From: Anarhynchus alexandrinus
Taxonomy: Eukaryota > Chordata > Aves > Charadriiformes > Charadriidae
DNA: 64,000 nt
Direction: 5' to 3'
Assembly (NCBI GenBank): GCA_008711295.1
Contig: VUYV01000124.1
Span: 177,431-241,430 of the forward strand
The translations under genes and the position numbers were made by a program. The notes below the pieces were generated by a model that worked only from the letters and a program-made list of their open reading frames with translations, was not told the DNA's origin and made no database searches. Below are positions 12,901 through 27,900 of the stretch, piece after piece (position 1 is the stretch's first letter; each line of letters begins with the position of its first letter).

Positions 12901-15900
12901 CAAGCTTATAGACTGATTTGAGAACATTTTAAACCTTGAGAAGTTTTTGACCACTGAAATTGGGTGGTTTCAGTGTTCTCTAGTTTGTCTTCTAACGAAT
13001 TATTTGATCCAGGTTTCTTGATAAGCAAAGTATGCCTATTACAAAGGCACCATTCCCACTTGGCAAAACCTGGTATTGGCTCCTAGAAGAAAACTTCTGT
13101 GAACTTTTGGAAGCTTCTCAGACCCAAACTTACGCAGTCTGCTATCTTTTAATTACGCCAGCCACAATGAAGAGATTAAAAGGAAATAGAGGTGATGGAA
13201 TGTAGCAGAAATGAACTTAAAATATGTAGATAGTACAGAGAACCAGCAAAGTTCCCCCAAAATATCTTTATTTCCTGGCTCTGTAGACTTGTTCTCTGTT
13301 TCCATCTAGTTCTGCTGGTTTTGCTGTGTTCACACAAAGCTTAGCCAGACTGGTGGTTTTGCCAGCCAAATACAGTTCTTCACTTGGCAAACCACCAAAA
13401 TTCTCCACCTTTTCTGTGCCCTCTGTGTCTCAGCTCCTGACAGAGGCAAGTTTGTGAGCAGAGATTAATTAGCATCTTAGAGCTTGCAGCTAGCTCTGTT
13501 TCAGGGAAACTCTTATCTGCCAAATATTCTGCTTGCTAGAAACATGCTAAAGAGGACAGATCTGGAAATAAAGAGTTGACAAAAAAGCTTTGTATGTGAA
13601 AGATAAAAATGTTATTAAGAAAAATTAACTAAAATAATGAGTAAAATGCTTCCCTTTTATCCACAGAGTAACTATAGAGTTAGAATTCCTACTTCTGTGC
13701 ATGTCCTGTGTGCAGAGCTGCCAACATAAACAGGACAGGAGACTCATTGCAGTCAGATTCACTAATGAAGTATGTTTAACAAGATCAGTAGTCACTAAGC
13801 ACATGATGCTGACAGTGCCTATGCACTAATGATTTCTTACATTAGGGAAACTTCTACAGCCCGAAATTCCTCTCTTGGACCTCAGCTGTGCAGAGTTGCA
13901 GGTAGCCCTTGTTCATCACATCAGACCTAAATACCTCTTAATTCCTAACCCCCCGAATAAGCAATGAAATTTTGCTTTTTGAGGAAAGGACTGCAGATTG
14001 AAAGTAAGCCCAGCCAAGAAAATGTTGCTGCTTGTAAGACAGAAGTGGTTTGAAAAGCTTTGGTCCTTTGAGAAATGGCCTACTTGTCAAGGAACCTTGT
14101 GTGTGAGTTTTAGATTGCTTTTTCAGCTGAGGATATTTTTTGTTTGCTTTGCACAACTGAATATGTGTATTTTTATAGCAGCATAAAAATGAACAAACTC
14201 TGCTTCATTAAAAGCACATGTCCAAGCCATTAGGCACAATCTGGTAGTGGTGATCTCAATAATCCCTTCTTTTGATTGTTACAGTTCACCATAGCTCAGA
14301 TTGAAGCCAGTGCACTCTGAAAAAGCTCTAAGCACATTCCTTGCATGGAATAAAGTAGTCTTGCATCCAGGGTTAAAATAAATCAACCTGGTGTTCTGTG
14401 TTCTCTACTGCTTACCCATTGACTGCAAAGATCAGGTTCTGAATATTTAGAGAAAAATAAGTGTGTAAGCAGAGGTAGCATATTTTATTATCAATTTAGG
14501 TTAATGGGTACAATTGTGACCATATTTAGCGTTTATGAAATATGGGGGACATTAACAAAAGCAGAGAAGCTAACTCTCTTTGTGGAGTAGAGTGGTGATT
14601 TTTAAGAAATACATGCATTGACTGGTGGTATGAGCTTGTCTTTTTTGAATTATGTTTGTCCTGACAGCTAAAGATTGTGTTGGCTTCACCTGTGTCCTTA
14701 CCATGAGAGTATTTAATTCATTTCAAGTACATAATATGCTGAAGTGCTCATGTGCAAGATATGTGGGCTCCCATCAGGGTGTTTTGGCAAATGCTTGTTG
14801 GAGCAGCCGCAGTTGCACCAGGTAGTAAATTTGTGGTTGTTGCCATCCCTCAGTCAGGTGCCACGGAGGGTTTGTGTTGCCTGGGCAGTTTCCATCTGAT
14901 GGGTTTAGAGAGGCTGGAAGAACTGTCCAGCAGGTACCTATACGGTGGCTTCCATATAGCCTTGTCTTCAACCCACTGTGAAGGTTGCGTGCCCATCCCC
15001 ACAAGACTGATAGCTGGCGGCTCTCCCCGCAAGTGAGTCACATCCCAACTGGGGCGTAGAGGGGTCTAGCCATCAGGCTTACTGAACTTGCCACTGATGA
15101 GGGTGAGCACAAAAACTGCCATTTCCTGTGCTAAACAAAGTTCTTTAACATGACTCTGGGCTCCCTTATTTTCAGCACACCTCGGTAAGTGAGAGAAAAT
15201 AGTTTGCAGGTGTTTTTTGTTGATTCAGTCAAGTTAAGGAGAAAAGGATGGGAGCAAAAGACACCAAGAGAAATGTTTGTTTTAGAATAGTTGTAAAACA
15301 TGAAAATGCTGTGATGAGAAGTCAGTAGCATTTTAAGATTGCAGAAGTGCTTTATTTTTTTAAATCAAAATGCAGGAATTAATTAGCCAAAGGCTTATTA
15401 GCGTGTGCATGAAATTCCATTTGCTGCATTAACACAGAGGCTCTGTTTAGCTCTGTACAACTTCCTCTTCGAGTTCCCTTGTTAACGCTGCTCTCAGTGC
15501 ACATACATTCACTCCCTAAGTAACGCATACAAAGTTTAACATGTGAGTTCAGAATAATTAAAGCAGAAGTAGTAGCATATTTCACAGTAAAAAGCTAATG
15601 AAATCATACTTCACTACTGTGAATATGTAACCTATGTCCGAAAAGTGCATGAGTTGAACTCAGGCCTTTTAATGCTTCCAATGTGTTTTAACAAGATTGA
15701 GGTGATGTTTGAGTGTGATCTTTGAGAAATTGAAATGTGTTCTACTTTTTGCTTACAAGCAAGGTCTTATCCACTAGTCTCCACAGCTGTATCAGTCAAG
15801 CTCCTGCTCATATCTTGCAGTTGTTACCCAAGTCCTAATCCCAATGGAGAGGCTTTAGGTTATCGATAAAGTGCAGCAATGATACATTTTTCTCTAAATG

Positions 15901-18900
15901 ATTTCTCTAAATGACTCTCCTCTCCGTGCATAGAAATTCTGTTCTCAAATGAGCTGTCAAGGCTGATTAAATTAAGAAACAAGATAGTAACGAACAATGT
16001 TTTTCCTATGATTTTTACTTTATATACTTTATATTGTTTTGTTTACAGACCAGCAGTGGCTTATAAATGAGAATAAACGACTGGCTGCCCTTCAGCAACA
16101 GCAGAGGGAGTTTGCAGTGCAGACAGAGTCTACACTGTATGCAGAGGCTGAGGTGCAGAGTACCATTGGGCTGGAAATCTGCCCTTCCCTGCTACAGCAG
16201 GACAAGAAAAGGCTGGTACAGCTGGAGCTCTTGCGAAGATACTCCTTAAAAAAGGCAGAAAGAAACATAAGACGGAAAAAGGTCAAATTCCAGCTGGAAA
16301 GGATAGTCAAGAAGCAGAAGTTATTGGAAGCCAAGCAAAACCTAGAGCAGCTGGAAGCTAGCTGCTGGCTCAATGAAGAGTGTGTGAAACAATCCCAAGC
16401 CCTAAATGAAAATACTGCTGTACGGTCCTCTTCGGATCACCAGTTGCAAAAGAGAAGGAAGTCATTGGGTTCGAGTTCCTTGCAGCAGAGGCAGCATTTG
16501 TTCTGTAACTCGCATCTGCCCCAGGTACCCAGGTAAGTTAACATCTGCCAGTTCCTCTGCATTTTCAAAAGTAATTTAAATTCAAGGTATTTTCAGTGGC
16601 CATCTGTAATCCAGAATGCCTTTCAATGTATTGAAACGATCCCAAAACTTGCACTATCAGTGAACTTAGTATATTGTATGTCACACTGGAGCCATTTGTC
16701 CTTTTTTCTTGGATCTGTACAGTGTGTTCCCTGCTTAGCTCTTTGACATGATCTTTCTCACTGCTTTTTGCATTCCTCTCTGAACCCTTTCTGTACTTTT
16801 TACCTCTTTGTGAATGCTTTCCAGAACTGGCTTACCTCTTGTTCTTGCTGTGTTCAAAGTGTTGGTAAATACTAATTTCTGCATCATTTTATCTTGACTA
16901 AGGTCAAACTCTTCCTTCAGAATATTTGTATCATTGGGGTGGTTCTGGATTGGACTTTGAAGTTGACCAGCCTTTCTCAAGCTAAATAAACATGTCTACA
17001 CAATGGTAAAAAGTTGGGGTGCTAGGGTGTCTCTCACAGCCTGGTCCTGGAGGCTGGAAGTAGCTAAACTCTGCTAAGTGGATTTCTGTGACTTAAAACC
17101 ATCCTTTATTTTTAACTAATGTTTGCAGCTACTTGAGCCTACAGAGGCTGAATCCCAAGCTATACCGCATAGCATCGAGCTATTCCTTTGTGTTGCAGAA
17201 CATATTTCAGAATATCTAGGGGACTGTGTGGTTACTGACAGATTTCTTCTCTTTTTTTTTTATTCTCTGCTCGAATTTGCTTTTGAAAGGTGTTAAGATT
17301 GTTGCTTCATGTATCGTTACTCTTAACTACAAGACATTACTAATGTGGAGGTGTTGTTAAGTATATTATTCAAGCAAGGATTGGGCTTTATTTCTTTTTT
17401 ATTTCCACAGCTTTTTGTTGAAGAGGGAGACTGTCTCAAAGTTATCTACCTCACCAAATATTGATCAATGCTGTGAAGGCAGTACAACAGGGAGGTTGTC
17501 ATCTGTAGAATATCCTTACAGAAGAGGTAAAGACGTTTCTGGGAGTGATGACCTTAATGATGAAAAAGGGATCTCCTTTTCAGTCCAGAGGCAGCTAACT
17601 GAAAAACAAAAACCATCTTCATTTGGAAATAGAAAAGAAGCAGAAAAAGACTCTAATGATTCAGCTATCATGGCTTATATCAATAAAAATGATCAAAAAA
17701 TAGAAAAGTTAGATGAGAACGCAGGGCAAGCTGGATCTCAAAACCAGACTTCTAAAGGCTACTCTCCTGATTTTTTTAAGGAGAAAGATGAGCCTGAAAC
17801 CTTTATTACAGGGGCACGAATGACAAAAGCCAAGGTGCTAGGAGATTTAAGTCAGCCTGCAAGTAGCAATCTAGAACAAAACATAGCTCAGGTATCCAAT
17901 AAAAAGACTAGAATGCATATCAATGGAAAAGGCCACAGGTCTTCTCCAGAAAAATTTCCTAAAGAAATGAAGAAAACGGTGTATGGAAACCCACCATCAG
18001 CACACCTAAACCAAACAGCAAAGAACTGGAAGAGAGAGCCAAACTCAAGCTTGCCAAGTCATGAGAAATCATCAGTGGAACAGCAAGAATTTCTGATGGT
18101 GGCGACATCAGTAGGAAATCTCACTAAGATGAACACGCAGGCACCGCTGTCTTACGTTGAAAAAAAGTGGCACAGTGCTGAGTTGCTAAGTGCTGGAGTG
18201 TCCAAAACAGCCACAGATGTGCTGGGGAACTGGCAAGAGGATGATGAAAATGACATTTCTGATACTGACAGTTCCTATTCTGTCGATTCTCTCTCCTGTG
18301 CTTATGCAAAAGCTTTTACAGAGAAACTGAAACAAGAAGATTGTGACAGAAATAAATGTCTTGCCAACCCAGAAGATTCTGAGAGCGATGACAGTCAAAT
18401 GTCACAAGACTCCCTGGTAGAAAAGGAAAACAAAGCCAAAAAGCAAAATAAAAGCCGAGTTCACGAGTCAAAGGCCCACCATGAACCAGCTAAGCTTTAC
18501 AGAAGCAGAACTGATCACCATATTTCGTCTTTCGTGACATCATACGTATCTCATAGGAGGCTGGGAAAGCCTGAAAGAAGCTTTTCTCTGGACAGCTTAG
18601 CTGATGGAGAAGAGATGCCAGCAGAAGATCCAGTAGAAGAATCCAAATCTGATTCATCTGATGAAGTGCCAGCAGAGATTTTTTGGAAGTTACAAACTCC
18701 TAGATCACCAACTATACAGTCTAAGGAAGACCATGAGTCCAAGACCTGTGACAGAGATACAGAAGGGAAAAATTATGATCTGAAGCTGAGCAGTTCCTTT
18801 TATTTGGACACTAAACCACAGCCTGCTTCCAGTAATGCTTGCAAGCAGTTGCTGAAGGGGACAAAAGTCTCCTTTGTAGAACAAGAAAGGTCTCTTGATA

Positions 18901-21900
18901 GAAGACTGTATTATGCAAGTGGAAATCCTTTGCTTACTACCGATGCTTGGTCTTCCTGTGGCTCAAAGGTTGACATCAGCAGCCCCAGAATAACAGCACC
19001 TTCTTCCCATGAAAATATGGAATTTCAAGAAGCTCACCTGTGCTCTTTGAGCAAACCAGAGCTTTGGCTGAAGAAAGATGATCTAAAGCAGTCAGCTGCT
19101 GAAGTTTCTTTTGTTTCTGGCTCTAAGCAGATACACAGAATTACTCATTTATCACATCATATAAACGAAATAAACACAGTTTTCTCCTCTGACACATCAG
19201 AAGTACCTTTACCTGAAACAACAACAACTGCAAGCAGAGTTTCTGAGACTGGATCATTAAATAAGATTCTTAAGGGGTGGACAAACTCTAATGAAAATTC
19301 TTCCTTGGAATCTCAAGATGTAATGTCCTCATTTGTTAGCTCGGTAGGACCAAGCTCCTCTTTTATTCCTATTTCAGAAAAGCATGATTATTATGAACAT
19401 TCAAGGTCAAATCATCCTGAACAAGAACAACTGAATGAATTATCTACTTACAGGTCTACCACTGAATGTACACAAACATTCAGCTGTTTGGAAAGCACCT
19501 CCACCGCAGACTGCTTGTCACTGATATCTAGGAAAGAGGAGGATTCTCTCCCCACAACTCATCCAGAACTGCCAAAAGATCACAATCTGAAAAAAACACC
19601 TTTTATTTCTGCATTGCCTGCGCACATTTTGGAGCAGAGAAATGGCTGTGTAGATGAAGATTTAGAGGATGATTTCCTCAGAACTTTTGAAAAAGATGAC
19701 CTCGATGATGACTACAATAACTTGACAAAATCAAGAATGACAGATTCAGGCAGTGGAAGTGCATCTGTCAGTGCACCTGATGCTGAATCTTCTACAGGAC
19801 TTGCTCATAATATGATATCAGCACAGACAACTGCAGTAAAACAAGTCCAATTTGGAAACCATGGGCAGCTTTTTCCATTAAGGAAAATACCAACATGTTG
19901 TGATGAAGGTTTCTTTCTCAGTGACTTAATGAATAAGAACTGCTCTGTGGTAAGCAGTTATGAGCTTCAGACGTTGGCTGAACAAGGAGCAGAATCGGCA
20001 GTTGCGGTAGGTCTCCTCAGATCTGGGGAGAATAATTTGGAAACAATGCAAGAAACAGATTATGAACAAATATCTGCAGAAGAAATAACAACAGAGACAG
20101 ATTTTTCCTCACAGAAGACAACGTATCGATGTAACCCTTTAGTTGTTGCTCACAGTGCAAGTTACGACCAATCTGCAACACCAATAGAGATGTCTCAAAA
20201 AGATTTAATCTGTATGGAAATAAGCACAGATAGCTTAGCAGAGATTGTGCCAGAGGTGCCTTCATTCAGAGGTAATGAAGAATATGAACCAAAGGATGAA
20301 GACTTGTCTTCACTGAGTCATTATGAATTCAAAAGCAAACCGGTCTTCAAAAATTACTCCCATGAATGTGCTGTAGCAGACAGTCAGGCAAGTTGCTTAT
20401 CCCAACAAATTTCAGAAAATTCTACATTATGCATTGATAATATAAGAGAAGAAAGCAGTGAAAGCAAAGAACACAATGTCTTGAATTCTCAGGCTGTAGT
20501 TCAGAAAGAATTTTCATCCAAATATGAAAACTTAGCGGTAAATGAAGTAAGTTACCTCATAGTGAATGTAAATGGGAAAGACACTGAGTCCTTCCCTGCT
20601 GCTATTTGTGAGAGTACAAATGATTTTCTCCCAGAATCCAATTCAAGCATATTTTACAAAGCTTCCACAAAAGCTAATCTTTTTCAAAGTGCATCTGAGA
20701 CTGAAAATTATGATGAAGTATCGGAGCATGTCACAATAGTGAAAGGAGATTGTGATGCTACCTCTAATCTTACTGTGGAAGTCAGTGCCACAGAAAGTTG
20801 TTCTGATGTGCATTCTGGCTGCCTTTGCACAACGTGCTCTTCAAAATCAACAGGGCAGAAAAGCAGTATGCATGAGATGACCAACATTTCTGTGGAATTT
20901 GATGCAGCCATTCTCTTGGAAGCAGAAACACAGAACAAATCTTTACTTGAACCAAGAGAAGAGGAAGAAGCCTTTTTTGAAAGTGATTGCCCAGAGGATA
21001 TCTTGCTTGTTGAAAATGATGTAAACTCAGAGTCAGGAAGAGTATTTGAATATAACACAAATACATCAGCTACTGTTTCTCAAGAGGAGAGTCTGTATAT
21101 AAATAGAGAACCCAAGTTTTTAAGAAACCCAGAAACCAATCTGGAAGAAACTATAGTTCCTTATCAGAATACAAAAGCAAACACTGGTGAAGAAATAACA
21201 AAATTAATGAACAGTGCAATCAACTTAGAAAAAAATGCACTGGAAACTAAATCCAAACAGATTGAAAGTTTACCTGACTACCCAGTAGCCAAAGTCCAAA
21301 GTGTAGCTGAAGGTGGGAGTGGAGAGGATTTTAAAGGCATTAGTCTGTCTGAGAATCCAAAGAAAGCTATTGATATTGTAGCTTGTGAAGTTCAGTGTGA
21401 GTTTTATACAAATCTGTGCCTGACACATGAAGAGATGGAGAAAGATGAACTGCAAGTAGCCAGCACTGGGGTAGAACACACTGAGGAATCAAAAGCACTC
21501 GTGCATTCTGGCAGCCGACTTGAAACAAGCAGCTTTTGCCAAAACGAAAAAAGCGAGAAAACAGAAATAGGTATTTATTCACCGGAGTTTTCTGTTGCTC
21601 CCAAGACCACTCCTTCAGCTGTGTGTTCCCACACAACAGATATGACTCAGAATACTTCACACTTCCTTGATACTTGTGAGGGGCTTTTACAGATGAACAG
21701 AACGCTAGAAAATGTGTTTAATACAGAGGACGTAGCTGCGACAGTACTAATCACAAGTAGGCAAGGAAATATTTTAGCAAAACCTGAAAATGAAGGACAA
21801 GTAAATTCTAGCCATTTAATTGAACATTGTGTACCAAACTATTTGCCCCAGGAAGACAAGGTTAATGAATGTGAAGTGACTGGGAGTGAAGAACAAGCTG

Positions 21901-24900
21901 TCACAACAAACACTGCGGGGCTGATTATTACGAGGCAAGAAGTGATACGCACAGATGAAAATGTTTTATTTACTGAAGAGTCTCCAGCTGTACATCAGAT
22001 GTATTGTGACAGAGATGACAGGGAGGAAATTTTAACTCAATTTAGGATCCCTGAAAGATACCTGACACCTTCAGGACTAGAACAGAATATACTGTTAGAA
22101 GATGATTCAAGATACCATGATCCTACTGAAATGAGTGAAGATGGGGGCTCGGTGGACTCTGTTACAGATACAAGAAATGCAGTCATGAAAGATATTGATG
22201 CATATGAATATTCAGTTGATGATAGTACTGGTATTGACCAATACAGAATTGAACAAGAATTTAAAAGTCTCCACGTTAAAGAGGACAGCCATATGTATAT
22301 GAGTTGTTCTATGCAATGTCCTGAGCATGGCACTTCAGAAAACTTGAATGCAAGTATTGCTAGAAAAAGACCTGATATTTGTCAGTTGGATCCAGTAGGC
22401 CCCAGAGTCGAGGAGGAGAAAGTGCATTTGGTGAATCTAGTACAAATGGCCAAAACAGACAAAGAAAAGCAGATGTTTATAGAAAACACAGAGGATGTAG
22501 AACTGATCATTTTACAAAACCTGAACGAACTGTTCCCTGAAGACAAAGACAGCTGCCAAATGACACATGATGACAGCAGATTGAATGAAATCCTGAGAAA
22601 AAGCCAATGGGTGTCTACCAGCTTTTCTAGAAATAATGAAGATATCAGCAAGCAACAAAATCCACCAGCAACACTGAAGTCTATTGAAAAAAAACAGGAA
22701 GGTTCACTGAAAGACTCCCCATGCCAGTCTGTAAATCACCTTTTATATCTTGGAGTAAGTGATGATTCCCATCTTGTTGAAGGTGTTCCTACTGCATTGA
22801 AAGGACATACAAAACCATCTAACAGCAGTGTTGGAACTGGAGCTGTTCTGCCTTACTATGAGACATTAATGGAGAGTGAGGTTTGTGTTGCTACGCCTGT
22901 TACAGTCAACAAAACGGGGGGAGAAGACACACATCTTTCTGATAAAACGCAAAGTAAGAATGTAGCTTTTCTGCAAGCCAGGACCACACAGGACAGGCAG
23001 GAGGAAGAATCCTTTGCATTTTACAATGCACCTGATTATCCTATAGCTGGGCAACCTGTCAATGAGAACAGCTCTTCCACTCCCTACAGTGCAGGTGGTC
23101 CTGAGCCTGAAACTGTGGTACTTCAACAAGGGGCCAAAGGAAACTCATTTTCCTTGGAAAAATTAGATTCTTCTGAAGATATAATTCAGGTTGTTAACAA
23201 TGCTCATGAAAATCATAGTGTGGATTTAATGGTTAATAAACTATCAAAAGACTGCCTTAATTCCATAGAAGATACAGCTCAAGAGGAAAAGGGTACCATT
23301 GTGCCTGATTCACTGCTCCTGGATAATTCAAACCCGCCTTCTTATTCAGAGAAAGAAGTGATGGAAGATACAGGGCGCGGGGAAATGCATTCTTTGCTAG
23401 AAATCTCTTCGCAAAAAAAGTTTCTCAATATTAATACAACTCAGAAAGTACTTCACTCAGGGAGTTTATCACAGCATGATGAGAAGGAGAACTTTCTAAG
23501 CGCAAGCTGTACTGCAACAAACAGTACAAATGAAAATGCAAAGTTTCCTGGTGTGGCTGGATATCAGCATGAGCCCAGAGAAAATCAGGGACGTGGGACT
23601 TCTGAAGAGTGCTGTGTAGACCAACCAGGCAGCACTGTTTCTGAGAATGCTTCAACCCTTTCAGAAGGCCTGAACAAGTCTCCATGGGAAAATCCACATT
23701 ATAGTACAGAGTTCCTAAATTATAATAGGATCGCAGGCTCTTCTGAATGTTCTCCTGGTCTCCTGAATCATCCAGCATCATCTGCAGATGTTTTCATTGC
23801 CAGCAATGGAGACAAAGGTGAAAATGATGCTGTTCTCGCTGAAGAAACAAAATACTTTGAAAGTGAATCAACTGATTTAAGTGTATCTGTAACTTTTCCT
23901 GATGTTTCTCAAAAAGGAGATGAAAGGAGAAATAATTCTGCAGTTGTAGAGGCCACGTATGCTCAGAATAATAAACTCCCTGAAAAAGTTGTGGGAAGAG
24001 ATGAAAAGGAGAAAATAATTCAAGGTTCTTTCCAGAATTGTAATGACATAAAAGAAAATAAAGTTCATGAGTACTCAGAACACTACAGTAACACTTTGAG
24101 TGTGACTGTGCCAGAACCGGGTTCGCTTACTTTTCGGAGCCAAGGACAGACTAGCAGTAAAGAATCAAAGTCTCTTCCATCCTGCTTGGCAGAAGATACT
24201 CCAACTGGTACACCGTTTCAAAGCTCCAAGAACTTCAGTCCTTTTGACACTTCTTGTTTACTTGATGACTCAAAATCACTAATATTTGGTCAGCTTGAGG
24301 ACTCGCTTCAAGACACTTTTTTGACCGATCAAGTGTCCTCCACTTCTGCAGATGTGTGCTCTGTAATAGATTTTCCCCAAGCATTTGCATGTGCCAATCA
24401 CCCATCCTTAACACCATTTTCAGAATCTTATTTAAATGCAGATATAGGCCATGGTGAAACTGGTGCATATGATGTTTTACATACAAATATATTGAAACAT
24501 TCTCCATTTGCTGTTTTGCAAATACAAGACACTCAATCTGATAAGGCTGTGGTATTTGATGAGCCAATACATGCTTCAGGAAGTATTTTACTTTCTCTTG
24601 CAAAAGAAAACAGGCATTGTCCAGTATCAGACACAGACTCTACTGCATATAAAAATTCTGCTGTAGATGGGGAACCTGTATATGGAAGTAATCATAAAAA
24701 ATTTGACAATGATCTAAAAGTTGATCAGCACCACTGGGGTAAAGCTCCACCGCAAGAAGCTTGCCCAGAACACATAGAGGAAGTACTAAATGATAATTCT
24801 CTTTTATTGCCATCATTACCTTTTTGGGATAGTGGAAGCGCAGTCCTTGTTAAAGAGGGACAAATGAGAAAAATACTTAACATGAATAAGGAAGAACTGC

Positions 24901-27900
24901 ATTCGAATACTGAGGCTGAACATTTTGCTGTAAAGACAGAGCAGAGAAAAATATTAAGTAGACAACCCGTTGAAAAGCAAACTAATGAATCCTCAGATTC
25001 TGCAAATGAATTAAAAGGCTCAGAAGTTACAGTGTTGGAAAATCTGTATCCAGGAGATGTTGGTGTGGATCCTGAACACAACTGCAGTTCACTTACTCCA
25101 ACCTATCCCACATACAGCAGAAGCACTGATCTGGGACGACTGTATCCCACTGTCTTGGGTTTTGAAAAAGACCCTGCAGATCCGCAAGGTAATTGTCAGT
25201 ATGTGCCTACAGATGAACAGATAGAACAGGTGCCAGGTAGAACAAATACAGATGATAGAAAAGAGATTTTACTTTGCAAAAATAATACAGGTTCAAGCAT
25301 TGATAGCCCTGCAGATGATGCTGATGCAGACAATTGTTCAACAACAGGAGACACTATAATGAGGAATAAGACTCTGAAATCAGAAAGACTAAAGTTTTCT
25401 GTAATGAATAATGAAAGTAACTCTGTAAAGTTTTTACCAGAGAACCATGATTTGCTTCCTCAAGAATCCAAATTGGTGCAATTCAGGAGCAAAAGGTCGT
25501 ATTCTACTACGCAGAATACAAAGAGCTATAAACAAAGTGAACAGAGACCTTATTTACAAAGTCACAGACTATCAGCCCCAGCTATTGCTGTCTTCTCTGA
25601 TACAGAATATACTTTTGAAGCTTCACCTAAGGCAGATCCTTTGTTATATTCTGCATCTAAATCACTACAAGATTTAAATATGAGTGTAGAGCCTCCATCA
25701 CCAACTGAAGATGATCTTCATGGAATTGAAAGATTTTCAAAGCAGGAATCAAAGAACTTTCTACAGGTTAAATCTAAACCCAGATTTCAGCAAAGAATGG
25801 CACAAACTAAGAAGCTTGCAAACTGCGATCCCCAAAATTTACAAAATTTTGCAGCGAGAACCCAAAGCAGCCAGACTTTAAAAGACCATACTACTCAATC
25901 TCCATCATCCTTACTGCACACAGCTCACAGTTCTGTTGGTGCAGGAGCAAATGTCCATTCAAAGAGTAGTTCTGTAGCTCAGTGTAGTGAAGGGAAAGTT
26001 GAAGAAGCTGGATACCAGCCGGAAACAGATTTATTTTTGCACAACAATAAAGATACAATGCATTTTAGTTCAAGTGATATCAACCCATATATTCATCCAT
26101 GGCAGCAGGATGGATCATGCAAGATTGGCTGGAAACAGTATGTTTTTGGAAGTGCAAGTGATGTCTCTTGCAATCAAATTCCTTTAAACCCGGAAAATCG
26201 TAAAGTTATGAGATGTTCCAGTGTAGACAATGGATTGAATTCTCAAAATTCTCCTTTTCATTCTCATCTCAGTTCGTATGCTACAGCAAAAGTCTTATCG
26301 AGCACTTTAAGCAGCATTGAAGGTATTCAAGGATGGGACAATGTCAAACGAGACTTTCAATCTGCATACTCAAGTGACAGTACCAAGCAATATAGCAACA
26401 TGTCCAGTGAAACATTGGAAACTAATCCAGAAAATAACACTGTTGAATCTGAGAATCCTTCTGCACAAACTGGTAACTCTTCAATGCAGGTTGATGAAAT
26501 TGTACTATTGTATCCTTCTGAATCTGAAAAGTCTTCCAGAAAACTACCAGGGATTACATGTGAGCAGGGAACACAAACAGCAACTACAGGAAGGTATAAA
26601 AGGCAGAGAAGACATCAGAGAAGCTATACAGATGTTTCTGCAAGAAAGCAGGAAACAAACAGAGATCTATTTCATCGGCCTTCTTCTTGGACAAGCATGC
26701 AGAATCTGTCCATGCATCTGTCACAGCTTCTTCAGAACACTTCTGAGCTGTTGGGAAACCTCTCCCAACAGAGTGTTAAAGACAATGAGCAGAATGCCAA
26801 AATCAGCCAAAGAGGAACTGAAGAGGCTGTAAAGGCTACTAGATCAGATAGCTGCACTCAGACTACAGCAGATGTAGGCACTCAAACTGAGATTTTGGAA
26901 GAACATCAAAGCAAACAGGAAGAAAAACAAGTGGAGACAAAAATGGAAAATGAATTGAGGGCAGTTCAGGCAGTAAACATTGATTGGAAAGGAATAGGTG
27001 CGGATGCAGTAGGTAAGACTCCCAAAAGGAAAGATGAAACACTCTGTCTTGAAGAAAGAACACAAGAACAAACAGAGATGAGAAATCTGGGTGATCCTGA
27101 CTTCCATGACAGTCTTGACAGCATTTTGGAAGACTCCTTTATGCGTCTGCCTCTCTTACCCAGAACCTCCACTCCTGTCTTAGATTTTCAAAAAACATCA
27201 TTAAACGCGCAGCAGAATGTTGCTTTTGCTAGTACCGGAGTTTCATCTGTCACATCATCTTTGCTGAGTTCAGGGCAAGATGGTTCTTCATGCACTGTAG
27301 TTAGCAGCCCTACTAATAGCACCTCTCAATCTCCAGCATCTTACGCTCAGGATAAAAGAAGTGTCAATGAACTAGAGGTTCCAGCAGAAAGAAAATTTTC
27401 TTACAAAAACACCCTGCTAGTCGATAGGGCCTCTTCCCCTATTCTTACTCTTAGTGCTAGTCCCAGCAGCCAGACTGCTTCTAGCAAGTCTGGCTGCCCT
27501 ATTAAGGAACCTCTTGGATATTCCAGTGGTGCTTCAAGTCCCCTTCACAACCAGAGACAGAAGAGGGCAGGCCCACAGTCCAGCATGCAACTTCACGTGG
27601 ACAATTTTTCACAGACAGAAACAGACAGTGAATCGAGCACTTCTAAAGACAACAAGGGCGTAAGAAAGAAATCCGGAAGTTTCTCAAATAAGAAAGCAGC
27701 CAAAGACCTTTTAGGACAAGATGGTTCAAAAGACTTGGAACAACAGCATAGACTCACGGTTGACACTCACACTACCATTTGCGCAAAACGACTGTATCAC
27801 TCTAGTAGTATGTTGGAGGTGTCGGGCCACAGGGAATTTTTAACAGGTGATCTCGGAGACCACAGTCCACTGGCACGTTCACTTCATTGTACATATGTCA

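Noticed and set aside
20708..24603. Many 90-120-codon minus-strand ORFs
   Set aside because: All lie opposite the giant STARD9 exon. Low T content in sense codons keeps antisense frames open; no domain is recognisable.
26317..26832. 171-codon + strand ORF inside the giant exon
   Set aside because: Out-of-frame shadow of the STARD9 coding sequence, whose own frame matches human islands here.
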